Of a stretch of 64,000 bases of DNA, positions 54,980-63,056 are shown piece by piece. The notes beneath the pieces are model-generated. The model did no database searches. It saw only the letters and a program-made list of their open reading frames with translations, and was not told where the DNA came from. Both the position numbers and the translations under genes were made by a program. Location of the stretch: the NCBI RefSeq assembly GCF_021405525.1, contig NZ_JAGQAG010000004.1:186001-250000 (forward strand), written 5' to 3'. The DNA comes from Ruegeria pomeroyi (GTDB taxonomy: Bacteria; Pseudomonadota; Alphaproteobacteria; Rhodobacterales; Rhodobacteraceae). The stretch's first letter is position 1. Each line of letters starts with the position of its first letter.

Positions 54980-57334
54980 CTATTCCGCTGCGATCCTGGC
55001 TGCGTTGATAGCCGCCCAGACCTTTGCGGGCGTCGTAGGCATGTTCAGATCATTGTTTCCGATTGCGCTGGTAATCGCGTTGATGACCGCAGGCGGTGTG
55101 CCGATGGCACCTGCCTCTCCGCACCCCTTCATCCCCAACGGGTTCGTAGTGCAGGTCGTGCCGTGATGAAGAACTTCGAAGTTGGGCAGATCATCGGCGC
55201 GGGGCATGGCGTAATCCATGTAAGAGGCTGACAATTGCTGGCCGTCTTCGCTGTATCTGACCTCCTCCAGCATGGCCTGCCCAACGCCCTGCGCGATACC
55301 GCCATGCACCTGGCCTTCGACAATCATCGGGTTGATGATCGTGCCAAAATCGTCCGATGCGACAAAGCTGACGATCTCGGTCTTGCCGGTCTGCGGGTCA
55401 ACCTCGACCTCGCAGATGAAGCAGCCCATTGGGAAGGTGAAGTTCATCGGGTCATAGAACGCCCCCTCCTTCAAACCCGGCTCCATCCCCTCGGGCAGGT
55501 TGTGGCCGGTATAGGCCGCCAGTCCGATCTCGTGCCATGCCAGTGACTTGTTGGTGCCGACGACCTTGGCCTGGGCGTCTTCGATGACAATGTCGGCCTC
55601 GGATACTTCCAGCAGGTGTGCGGCCAGTTTCCTGATCTTGGCCTCGACCTTGTCGAGCGCCTTGACGATGGCCGACATGCCGACCGGACCCGAGCGCGAG
55701 CCATAGGTCCCCATGCCAAACTGCACCTTGTCGGTGTCGCCATGCACGATCTGCACGCTGTCGATCGGCACGCCGAACCGGTCCGCCACCACCTGCGCAA
55801 AGGTTGTCTCGTGCCCCTGGCCGTGGCTGTGCGATCCGGTGAGCACCTCGATCGTGCCGACGGGATTCATTCGCACCTCGGCGCTTTCCCAAAGCCCGAC
55901 ACCCGCACCCAGCGACCCGACCGCTGCCGACGGCGCAATCCCGCAAGCTTCGATATAGCACGACATGCCGATGCCCCGTAGTTTACCGCGCGCCCTGCTT
56001 TCGGCCTTGCGCGCGGCGAACCCCGCCCAGTCCGCGGCCTCCATCGCCTGACGCATGTTGCCTTCGAAATCGCCGCTGTCGTAGTTCATGATGACCGGCG
56101 TCTGATGCGGAAATTCACGGATGAAGTTGATGTTGCGCAGCTCGGCTGGGTCCTTGCCCAACTCGCGCGCTGCGGTCTCCATCATGCGTTCGACGAGATA
56201 GGACGCCTCGGGCCGCCCTGCCCCGCGATAAGCATCGACCGGCACGGTGTTGGTATAGACCCCCAGCACCTCGCAATAGATGTTGGGAATGTTGTATGTG
56301 CCCGATAACAGCGTAGCATAGAGATAGGTGGGTACTGCGCTGGAAAAGAGCGACATATAGGCGCCGAAATTGGCCTTGGTCGACACCTTGAACCCGACGA
56401 TCCGTCCTTCGGCGTCGAACCCCATCCTGGCCTTGGTCAAATGATCGCGGCCATGGGCATCGGTCAGAAACGCCTCGGTCCGGTCAGACGTCCACTTCAC
56501 CGAACGATTGGTTTTCATCGACGCCCAAAGGCATGCAATCTCTTCGGGGTAGATGTAGATTTTCGAGCCGAACCCGCCGCCCACATCCGGTGCGATCACG
56601 CGCAGCTTGTGTTCGGGTGCGACCTGATAGAACGCGCTAAGGACAAGACGCGCCACGTGCGGATTCTGGCTGGTTGTGTACAGCGTATAGTGATCCTCGG
56701 CCTCGTCAAAAGTGGCGATTGCCGAGCGCGGCTCCATCGGATTGGGGCTGAGCCGGTTGTTGGTGATATCCATCTCGGTGACATGAGCGGCATTGGCAAG
56801 CGCCTTGTCCGTCGCGTCCCTTTCACCGATTTCCCAGTCATAGACGATGTTGCCCGCAGCGTTCTCGTGGATCTGTGGCGCATCATCGGCCAGCGCCGCC
56901 GCGATGGTCGCGGCCACCGGAAGCTCCTCATAATCGACATCGACCGCCTCTGCGGCCGCGCGGGCCTGGGCCTTTGTCTCGGCGATGACGATGGCCACCG
57001 CGTCGCCGACATAGCGGGTCTTTTCGGTCGCCAGCGCCGACCAGGCGCCCATATTCATGGGGCTGCCATCCTTTGAGGTGATCGCCCAGCCGCAAATGAT
57101 GTTGCCGATACCGTCACCGGTCAGTTCCGCGCCATTATGGATGGCAATGACACCGTCCATGACCATGGCAGCGCTGGTGTCGATATTCCTTACGCGGGCG
57201 TGCGCGAAAGGTGACCGCACAAAAGCGGCGTAGGCCTGGTTCTCCATTCGGATGTCGTCGGTGTATTTACCTTTGCCGGTGGTGAAGCGCTTATCTTCCT
57301 TGCGCTTTACCGGCGCGCCTATTCCCTGGCTCAT
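54980..57334 (-). CDS. coxL: Molybdenum hydroxylase large subunit, form II CoxL type
   Basis: A 784-residue molybdopterin-binding subunit. The active-site loop is VDAYRGAGRPEASY, the form II signature; true CO dehydrogenases (form I) have AYRCSFR. Other cofactor segments are DVGGGFGSKIYIYPEE, GSHSHGQGHETTFAQ and GCGEAGAIGTPPAV with the catalytic glutamate. The enzyme therefore most likely hydroxylates an aldehyde or N-heterocycle rather than CO. It starts 14 bases after coxS and precedes coxM. In this setting an aldehyde released by the Aco complex is an attractive substrate, but that is inference. Confidence 0.93.
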   Translation of the reverse strand: MSQGIGAPVKRKEDKRFTTGKGKYTDDIRMENQAYAAFVRSPFAHARVRNIDTSAAMVMDGVIAIHNGAELTGDGIGNIICGWAITSKDGSPMNMGAWSALATEKTRYVGDAVAIVIAETKAQARAAAEAVDVDYEELPVAATIAAALADDAPQIHENAAGNIVYDWEIGERDATDKALANAAHVTEMDITNNRLSPNPMEPRSAIATFDEAEDHYTLYTTSQNPHVARLVLSAFYQVAPEHKLRVIAPDVGGGFGSKIYIYPEEIACLWASMKTNRSVKWTSDRTEAFLTDAHGRDHLTKARMGFDAEGRIVGFKVSTKANFGAYMSLFSSAVPTYLYATLLSGTYNIPNIYCEVLGVYTNTVPVDAYRGAGRPEASYLVERMMETAARELGKDPAELRNINFIREFPHQTPVIMNYDSGDFEGNMRQAMEAADWAGFAARKAESRARGKLRGIGMSCYIEACGIAPSAAVGSLGAGVGLWESAEVRMNPVGTIEVLTGSHSHGQGHETTFAQVVADRFGVPIDSVQIVHGDTDKVQFGMGTYGSRSGPVGMSAIVKALDKVEAKIRKLAAHLLEVSEADIVIEDAQAKVVGTNKSLAWHEIGLAAYTGHNLPEGMEPGLKEGAFYDPMNFTFPMGCFICEVEVDPQTGKTEIVSFVASDDFGTIINPMIVEGQVHGGIAQGVGQAMLEEVRYSEDGQQLSASYMDYAMPRADDLPNFEVLHHGTTCTTNPLGMKGCGEAGAIGTPPAVINAITSAIGNNDLNMPTTPAKVWAAINAARIAAE

Positions 57335-57348
57335 TCGATTTCCTCCCC

Positions 57349-57819
57349 TTACATCTCGCCAGCGGCCTGGGCGATGGATTTCACGATGTTGTGGTAGCCG
57401 GTGCAGCGGCAGATATTGCCTTCGAGCTCATGGCGGATGGCGGCTTCATCGAGCGTTTTGCCCGCCGACTTGTAGCGCTGGACCATATCGATCCCGCTCA
57501 TGATCATCCCCGGAGTGCAAAAGCCACATTGCAGCCCGTGATTGTCGTTGAACGCCTTTTGCATCGGATGCAGATCACCATTGGCCACACCTTCGATTGT
57601 TGTCACCTCGGCGCCATCGGCTGATGCCGCCAGCATCGTGCAGGACTTGATCGCCTTGCCATTGACATGCACAACACAAGCGCCGCATTGCGACGTGTCA
57701 CATCCCACATGGGTTCCGGTCAGGCGCAGGTGTTCGCGGATAAATTCCACGAGCAAAGTGTTATCCTTCACATCACCGCGCACGGGCTTGCCGTTCACGG
57801 TCATCTTGATCTCAGACAT
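57349..57819 (-). CDS. coxS: Molybdenum hydroxylase 2Fe-2S subunit, CoxS type
   Basis: A 156-residue small subunit. The plant-type 2Fe-2S cluster is in [18 protein letters not shown] near residue 38, and the second cluster uses [11 protein letters not shown] and [10 protein letters not shown]. It relays electrons from the molybdenum site to FAD. It follows the coxG-like gene by 35 bases and starts with GGAGGAATG context. The length and both cluster motifs are normal. Confidence 0.95.
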   Translation of the reverse strand: MSEIKMTVNGKPVRGDVKDNTLLVEFIREHLRLTGTHVGCDTSQCGACVVHVNGKAIKSCTMLAASADGAEVTTIEGVANGDLHPMQKAFNDNHGLQCGFCTPGMIMSGIDMVQRYKSAGKTLDEAAIRHELEGNICRCTGYHNIVKSIAQAAGEM

Positions 57820-57854
57820 TCATTCCTCCCTTGAGTTTTGCCTGGGCCGGGTTC

Positions 57855-58355
57855 TCAGCTGACCAGCTTTTTGAACCACCCCTTCTTTGCTGTTTCGTTG
57901 CCATCGCCCTCGGAAGGCCCTTCGATCTGCTTCTGAAGGTTCTCGAAGAACTGATCGGCCATCTTCCTGGCAAAGCCGTCGATGATCCGTGACCCGAGCT
58001 GTGCCAACTTGCCGCCAACCTTGGCTTCCACGTTGTAGTGGAGCACGGTCCCTGAGCCCTCGGCCTCCAGATGAACCTTCGCACCGCCCCTGGCGAAGCC
58101 GGCGGCGCCACCCTTGCCCTCACCGCTCAACATAAGACTCGTGCGGGGCACCATGTTGGAGAGCGTTACCACTCCCTTGAATGTTGCTTTGACGGGCCCA
58201 ACCTTCTGTACCACCGTCGCCTCAAACCCATCCTCGGGAGAGCCGGACATTTCGGTGCATCCCGGCACGCAGGCCTGCAGAACATCCGCGGACAGGATCG
58301 CCTGCCACACCACGTCCGTTGATGCGGCGATTGTTCTTGAACCAATAAGATCCAT
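57855..58355 (-). CDS. coxG: CoxG-type SRPBCC protein
   Basis: A 166-residue protein of the CoxG/SRPBCC fold. It has [19 protein letters not shown] and [13 protein letters not shown] near the middle, the glycine-rich [19 protein letters not shown], and [19 protein letters not shown]. The C-terminus has a lysine-rich tail ([10 protein letters not shown]). CoxG proteins are associated with membrane anchoring or quinone/electron transfer of Mo-hydroxylases. Here it heads the operon, behind a sigma-54 promoter with a leader of about 18 bases. A second CoxG-like gene is at 62310-62762. Confidence 0.9.
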   Translation of the reverse strand: MDLIGSRTIAASTDVVWQAILSADVLQACVPGCTEMSGSPEDGFEATVVQKVGPVKATFKGVVTLSNMVPRTSLMLSGEGKGGAAGFARGGAKVHLEAEGSGTVLHYNVEAKVGGKLAQLGSRIIDGFARKMADQFFENLQKQIEGPSEGDGNETAKKGWFKKLVS

Positions 58356-58385
58356 AAGTCCCCCTGACCTTTTCGTTGATAGCAA

Positions 58386-58400
58386 GCAACAGGTATGCCA
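58386..58400 (-). promoter_or_regulatory. Sigma-54 promoter of coxGSLM
   Basis: The minus strand reads TTTGGCATACCTGTTGCTT: TGGCAT at -24 and TTGC at -12 with a spacer of 5. It differs from the other two sites at only a few positions. The predicted start is near 58374, 18 bases before the coxG ATG, with an AGGGGG ribosome site in the leader. It lies back to back with the rpoN-like gene. Confidence 0.88.
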
Positions 58401-58433
58401 AACCGGTTGGGGGACATCGGTTATGGAGCCGCA

Positions 58434-59711
58434 ATGCGACAGACACAAAGACAGGCGCAGACGCAGAAGCTGGCGCTGACGCAAACCATGCGCAACTCCC
58501 TGGCCCTGCTCGAGATGGGGCCTGACGAAGCCATCCGGGTCATATCGCGCGAAAGACGCCGGAACGCCTTTCTTGTCGCCATCCCGACCGGCGCACCGGG
58601 CGGCGGCAGTCCGGCCTATGATCTCGACGGGCCGTCGCAGGAAACCGCGCTCGACGACATCGGCAAGCAGATCGGACTGATCCGCTTGACCCGGCAAGAG
58701 TCCGAGCTGGCAATCGGGCTTTTGCACAGTCTGGACGACCGGGGTTTTCTTGCTGACAGCTTTGACGACATGGCAGGCTACCTTGGCGTTTCAGTGAACG
58801 ACATCGCTCGGCTGGTCCCCCTCCTGCAAGAGCACGTCGATCCCCCCGGTCTTTTTGCCACCTCGCTTGCCGAGTGTTTCCGGCTCCAGCTTGAAGCCAA
58901 GAACCGGTTCGACCCCTTGATCGAGACACTTTTGGGCCGGCTCGACCTCGTGGCCAAACAGGACGTTCCGAACATATGCGCGCTGTGCGGGGTTGACGAG
59001 GAGGACGCTATCGACATGCTCAAAGACATCCGCAGCCTGGATCCCGCTCCGCTGGTCGACAAGCAAGACGTGGGGCACGTGCAGGGCGCACCGGAAATCA
59101 TTATCCGGACCGGCGCCGACGGTGGCTTGCAGGCCGAACTGAACCAAGACGCCCTGCCCTCGATCCTGACCGACGACGGGCTGTTTTCAACGACGTTAAA
59201 CACCGAAACAGACGGCAATGCCCAAAGCTACTATCGGGATTGCTACAGAAGTGCCGCGAACATGGTGCGCGCGATGCAGAAGCGTGCCAACACGCTGCTG
59301 GCGACGGGCAACGCGATCGCGCAGCGACAGGAGAAATTCATTAAATCTGGGCGCAGTCGGAACAAGCTGCCGCTCACCGTCGAACAGCTCGCATCCGAAG
59401 TGGGCGTCCACAAAAGCACCATCAGCCGCGCCTTGAGGTCTTGCCGCATCATGACGGATATCGGCACGTTTCCCGCCAAAGAGTTCCTGGCGCTCGGCCT
59501 TGCGTCGGACCAGGCTGCAGGCAAGACACGAGAGCAGGCACTACAGCGGTTGTCTCTTCTGATCATGACTGAGGACCAAAAACGCCCAAGTTCAGATGAT
59601 CAATTGATGCGGCAACTGGAGACAGCTGGTTTCAAACTGTCACGCCGTACCGTGGCCAAGTACCGCAAGATGCTTGCCATTCCAGGGGCACATGCCCGAA
59701 AGGTCCTGTAG
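58434..59711 (+). CDS. rpoN: RNA polymerase sigma-54 factor, second-copy type
   Basis: A 425-residue sigma-54 factor. Region I has the glutamine/leucine-rich TQRQAQTQKLALTQTMRNSL, followed by the core-binding region and the helix-turn-helix LPLTVEQLASEVGVHKSTIS. The RpoN box near the C-terminus is SRRTVAKYRKML (consensus ARRTVAKYRE), which reads the -24 element. The start at 58434 keeps region I intact; an upstream ATG at 58395 falls inside the divergent promoter. The protein is shorter than typical RpoN (about 480), mainly because the acidic region II is reduced. It is divergent from coxGSLM and close to an AcoR-type activator, so it is probably a dedicated sigma factor. Confidence 0.92.
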   Translation: MRQTQRQAQTQKLALTQTMRNSLALLEMGPDEAIRVISRERRRNAFLVAIPTGAPGGGSPAYDLDGPSQETALDDIGKQIGLIRLTRQESELAIGLLHSLDDRGFLADSFDDMAGYLGVSVNDIARLVPLLQEHVDPPGLFATSLAECFRLQLEAKNRFDPLIETLLGRLDLVAKQDVPNICALCGVDEEDAIDMLKDIRSLDPAPLVDKQDVGHVQGAPEIIIRTGADGGLQAELNQDALPSILTDDGLFSTTLNTETDGNAQSYYRDCYRSAANMVRAMQKRANTLLATGNAIAQRQEKFIKSGRSRNKLPLTVEQLASEVGVHKSTISRALRSCRIMTDIGTFPAKEFLALGLASDQAAGKTREQALQRLSLLIMTEDQKRPSSDDQLMRQLETAGFKLSRRTVAKYRKMLAIPGAHARKVL

Positions 59712-59824
59712 CATCTTCTTGAAAATGCCTGTCGCGCATTTCTGGTTTAGTGCGGCTTAGTCTAGAGAACCGCACAACAATGCTTCTCGGATACCTTCTC
59801 GTAAGCATTCGGCGTAGGCCGCGG

Positions 59825-61453
59825 TCATGCAGCGATTTGGCGCTCCGATGGCTGCCAATTCCACGGCAGAAGGTCCTGCACCCGTGAGGCCGTTGTGTTG
59901 GGGAGCTTGGCAAGGACGTCGGCGAGCCAAGCCTGTGGGTCGATGTCGTTCATCTTGGCAGTGACGATCAGAGAATACATGAAGGCAGCGCGGTCTCCGC
60001 CGCGCTCGGAGCCGGCGAAGAGCCAGGACTTCCGTCCCAAGGCGATACCGCGCAGTGCGCGCTCGGCCGCGTTGTTTGTCAGGCAGACGCGCCCATCCTC
60101 GAGGAAGATCGTGAAGGCGGCCCATCGGTCCTTCTTGGACATGTAGGCGATCACCTTCGCGACGGGGTTGTGCTTTGACATGGTTCCCAGCTCGGCCCGC
60201 ATCCAATCGTGCAGGTTCTCGACCAGGGGACGGACCAGCCGGTGCCGGGCATCGAGCCGACTTGCGCTGTGCAACCCGTTGATCTGGCGCTCGATGTCGA
60301 AGATGGCGTCGATCTTCTTCACGGCTTCCAGCGCGACAGGCGATATGTCGTGCGCGGGCTTCTTCTGGCGGGCATTTTTCTTGATGTCTGCAAGCTCGAA
60401 GAACTTGCGCCGGGCATGGCTCCAGCACAGGGCGCTCAGCACGGGCCCCGGATCACGATCACCGCGATAGAGGTCGTTGTAGCCGCCATAGGCATCGGCC
60501 TGGAGAACACCCTGCCACCCGGCAAGATGCCGGTTCGGATGGGCCATTTCCCTGTCGCGCGAGAAGTGGAACAGCGCGGCTGGGGGCGCCCCGCCACCAA
60601 ACGGCCGGTCATCCCTGACATAGGTCCAGAGCCGCGCTGTCTGCGTCCCTCCCTTCGCCAGGAGGGGGACCGTCGTGTCGTCGCCGTGGAGGCGCTCGGC
60701 CGCCGCCGCCAGAACATGGTTCCGGATCAGGGCGTGGATCGGTGCCAGAGCCGCGGTGCAGGCCCCGACCTGGTCAGCCAGCGTCGAGAGGCTGAGGTCG
60801 ACGCCTTCCTTGGCGTAGCGCTCGGCCTGCCGGTTGAGGGGTTGGTGCTGCCCAAACTTCTCGAACAGAACCATCGCCAGCAGGTTCGGCCCGGCCCATC
60901 CCCGCGGCGTGGGATGGAAGGGTGCTGGCGGCTGGCTGATCTTCTCGCAGGCCCGGCACGTGAACTTCTCGCGAACGGTCTGGATCACCTTCCACTGTCG
61001 GGGGATGACCTCGAGCGTCTCGGTGATGTCTTCACCCATCTTCACGATGAGGTCCGAGCCACAGCACGAACAGGACTTCGGTGCGTCGATCACTACCCGC
61101 TCACGCGGCAGGTGATCGGGGAACGGCTTGCGCGCCGGGCGGCGGCGTTCGAACCCGGCAACCGCCGTGGTCTTCGCCTTCCAGGCGGCGATCTCGTCCT
61201 CGGTGGCGGCGGCCTCGAGTTCCTCGAGTTGCATCTCCATCTGGTCGATCAGGCGGGCACGGCGTTCGGCGCTATGGCCGTAGTGGTCGCGCCGGAGCTT
61301 GGCGATCTCGAGCTTGAGATGCTTGATCATCGCTTCCGAGGTGGAAACGACCGCCCGGGCCTGCGCCAGCTCGCTTTCGGCGGCCTCGGCACGGGCCTCC
61401 GAAGCCGCGAGAGCGGCGCGCAGTCGGGCAATCTCGGAGGCAGCATCGGACAT
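59825..61453 (-). CDS. tnpC: IS66 transposase TnpC
   Basis: A 542-residue IS66-type DDE transposase. It begins with a coiled coil (about 8-85), then RRDHYGHSAERRARL, a zinc-binding segment CSCCGSDLI with CRACEKI, and the catalytic residues in HGDDTTVPL (D), LQADAYGGYNDLY (D) and NNAAERALRGIALGRK (E). The frame is complete and the catalytic triad is intact. Mobility is doubtful because tnpA and one end are missing. It is shared widely among alphaproteobacterial IS66 elements. Confidence 0.95.
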   Translation of the reverse strand: MSDAASEIARLRAALAASEARAEAAESELAQARAVVSTSEAMIKHLKLEIAKLRRDHYGHSAERRARLIDQMEMQLEELEAAATEDEIAAWKAKTTAVAGFERRRPARKPFPDHLPRERVVIDAPKSCSCCGSDLIVKMGEDITETLEVIPRQWKVIQTVREKFTCRACEKISQPPAPFHPTPRGWAGPNLLAMVLFEKFGQHQPLNRQAERYAKEGVDLSLSTLADQVGACTAALAPIHALIRNHVLAAAAERLHGDDTTVPLLAKGGTQTARLWTYVRDDRPFGGGAPPAALFHFSRDREMAHPNRHLAGWQGVLQADAYGGYNDLYRGDRDPGPVLSALCWSHARRKFFELADIKKNARQKKPAHDISPVALEAVKKIDAIFDIERQINGLHSASRLDARHRLVRPLVENLHDWMRAELGTMSKHNPVAKVIAYMSKKDRWAAFTIFLEDGRVCLTNNAAERALRGIALGRKSWLFAGSERGGDRAAFMYSLIVTAKMNDIDPQAWLADVLAKLPNTTASRVQDLLPWNWQPSERQIAA

Positions 61454-61511
61454 GCCCGAAGCATACCCTGAACGGATGAAACACCCAACAAAATATGGGC
61501 TTCGCGGGCTT

Positions 61512-61862
61512 TTATCCCGCCTTCGTCGGGCGCTGCGTCCAGCGCGGATTCCGCCAGTCTATCCCTTCCAGAAGATAGCCGAGTTGAGCCGCCGAGATCT
61601 GCACGGCCTCGCCGGTGCCGCTGGTCGGCCATATGAACTTCCCGGCCTCCAGCCGCTTGGTGTAGAGCGACATGCCGACGCCGTCGTGCCAGAGCAGCTT
61701 GACCAGGTCGCCCTTGCGACCGCGAAAGCAGAAGATCTCGCCCGCATGCGGATCGCGCCCCAGACCCTGCTGCACCGTCAACGCCAAGGTGTTCATGCCG
61801 CGCCGCATGTCGGTGACCCCGCCTGCGATCCACACGCGCACCCCCGCCGGGAAGGCGATCAT
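61512..61862 (-). CDS. tnpB: IS66 accessory protein TnpB
   Basis: A 116-residue IS66 Orf2 protein. It has the family signature VWIAGGVTDMRRGMNTLA near the start, FCFRGRKGDLVKLLWHDGVG in the middle and WPTSGTGEAVQISAAQL. It is needed for transposition together with TnpA and TnpC. The start overlaps the tnpA stop by 4 bases, and tnpC follows after 58 bases, the normal arrangement. The gene is intact. Confidence 0.95.
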   Translation of the reverse strand: MIAFPAGVRVWIAGGVTDMRRGMNTLALTVQQGLGRDPHAGEIFCFRGRKGDLVKLLWHDGVGMSLYTKRLEAGKFIWPTSGTGEAVQISAAQLGYLLEGIDWRNPRWTQRPTKAG

Positions 61863-62125
61863 CGGCCCTCGATAACCGGGAGGAGCCGGGCTAATGCGTC
61901 CAGCTCCACCGACGAAGGCACGAGCAGACGCCGTCCGTTCCGCAGAACGATCTCGATCTGGACGTCGGGCCCCGGCTGCCGCGGCGACGGCGCATCAATG
62001 TCCGGCGCCATCTTCACAGGCACGAAAGCAGGACCGCTTGCGATCGCGAGTTCACCGTTCCGGTACTGTCGCCGCCAGACGGTCAGCAGTGAACGCGAGA
62101 TACCATGCCGCCGCGCCGTCGCGGT
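61859..62125 (-). pseudogene. tnpA: IS66 tnpA, 5' end lost
   Basis: The 88 codons encode the C-terminal two thirds of IS66 TnpA, beginning inside the helix-turn-helix (ARRHGISRSLLTVWRRQYR). The usual first 30 to 40 residues and start codon are missing. The frame is open into the neighbouring XdhC fragment, so a chimeric protein of about 156 residues could be made. The stop overlaps the tnpB start. Confidence 0.85.
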
Positions 62126-62329
62126 ACACCCGTTTGACAAGTAACCCGTCATCTTTCCGTCGGGTTCCACAATGGCCAATGAGCCAACTTCGCGCGCTGC
62201 CCCGCCTTCGATCGAAAGGGATGTGATCAGGGCAAACCGTCCATCGGCCTGAACAATGCGCGCAGCTGCGTCCACTATGTCGACCACACGCTCTGCGTAG
62301 ATGCTTTCCCTAGGCAGCAACGTCTTCAT
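62126..62329 (-). pseudogene. XdhC-family fragment (N-terminal 68 codons)
   Basis: Starting at ATG 62329, 68 residues match the N-terminal half of XdhC/CoxI proteins: AARIVQADGRFALITSLSIE, then the GYLSNGC motif equivalent to LSGGC. The frame runs directly into IS66 tnpA. The remaining about 150 residues are not found beyond the insertion element, so the gene has been truncated by an IS-linked deletion. It overlaps the preceding coxG-like gene by 20 bases, as expected for an original coxG-xdhC operon. Confidence 0.85.
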
Positions 62330-62762
62330 TGACCACATCTGCAAAGGACTTGAAGAACTTCGCTGCCAGCTTCTTTGCCGTGCTCTGGATCAAGCGGCTT
62401 CCCAATTGTGCCAGCTTTCCTCCGATTTCTGCCTTGGCTTCATAGCGTAGAATGGTCGTGTCACCGTCTGCGGTCAGCGTCACATCGGCACCGCCTTTTG
62501 CATGACCCGCAGCACCGCCATTGCCTTGACCGGTCAGCGAGAACGCGTCCGGCGCGCCGGTTTTGTCCAGCACAACATCTCCGCCGAAACGGGCCTTAAC
62601 AGGGCCGATTTTCAGCACAACTTTGGCTTCCAATTCGGTGTCAGAGTGTTTGATCAGCTCTTCGCAACCGGGAATGCATTGTTTCAGAATCTCCGGGTCG
62701 TTCAAGGCCGCATAGACTCGCTCCTTCGGCGCGTTGATGATGATTTCGTCATTGAGTTCCAT
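62310..62762 (-). CDS. coxG: CoxG-type SRPBCC protein, second copy
   Basis: A 150-residue CoxG homologue: ILKQCIPGCEELIKHSDTEL, KIGPVKARFGGDVVLDK, GGAAGHAKGGADVTLTADGD and [20 protein letters not shown]. It is similar to, but clearly distinct from, the copy at 57855-58355 and lacks the lysine-rich tail. It would support a Mo-hydroxylase as in CO dehydrogenase-type systems. It is 18 bases after the truncated MocA-like gene and before the XdhC fragment. Confidence 0.9.
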   Translation of the reverse strand: MELNDEIIINAPKERVYAALNDPEILKQCIPGCEELIKHSDTELEAKVVLKIGPVKARFGGDVVLDKTGAPDAFSLTGQGNGGAAGHAKGGADVTLTADGDTTILRYEAKAEIGGKLAQLGSRLIQSTAKKLAAKFFKSFADVVNEDVAA

Positions 62763-62780
62763 GTGTTGGGTGTCCTTTTC

Positions 62781-63056
62781 TTAGCAACAGGGAAATCGGA
62801 TATTGTTTGCTTGCTCGGGCGTCATCTTCAGCTTCTCGCGGAGCGCTTTCAGTCTTTTGACCAGGCGCATCATTCTGCGGTCGGAGTCATGTCCGGTGAC
62901 AACTGTCAGCGGCGTCGTCAGAATAGATAGGTAGGTTTGTGCTAGATGGCGCACCATTGGTTCGCCTGCCACTGACATCAGCAGCTTATTTCGCGCACCC
63001 ATGCGGCGCGACAGGCCAGCGGCCAAGAGAATTGCGGCGACTCTACCCATTTGCAC
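62781..63056 (-). pseudogene. MocA-like nucleotidyltransferase, truncated
   Basis: The first about 60 residues match the molybdenum cofactor cytidylyltransferase/MobA-like family: AAILLAAGLSRRMGARNKLL with the nucleotide-binding GLSRRMG, then LTVVTGHDSDR. The next 30 residues (LVKRLKALREKLKMTPEQAN and on) do not match the family, and the protein stops at 91 residues instead of about 200, without the metal-binding and cofactor-binding parts. An internal deletion or rearrangement seems likely. It overlaps the XdhC-family gene upstream by 14 bases. Confidence 0.7.

Larger units (their letters stand above)
59801..62125 (-). mobile_element. IS66-family insertion sequence, one end lost
   Basis: The element carries tnpC, tnpB and part of tnpA in the normal IS66 order. 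Its tnpC-side end begins GTAAGCATTCGGCGTAGGCC at 59801, which fits the IS66 terminal repeat start GTAAGC. At the other side no matching complement is present, and tnpA begins mid-gene, fused to an XdhC-family fragment near 62126. No 8-base target duplication can be found, as expected if one end has been deleted. Confidence 0.85.

Noticed and set aside
54980-57334. Calling coxL a carbon monoxide dehydrogenase
   Set aside because: The active-site loop is AYRGAGR (form II), not AYRCSFR of true CO dehydrogenases, so only a Mo-hydroxylase of unknown substrate can be supported.
58395-58433. Upstream ATG at 58395 as the start of the rpoN-like gene
   Set aside because: It lies in the -24 box of the divergent promoter and adds residues before region I that RpoN proteins do not have; ATG 58434 fits region I.
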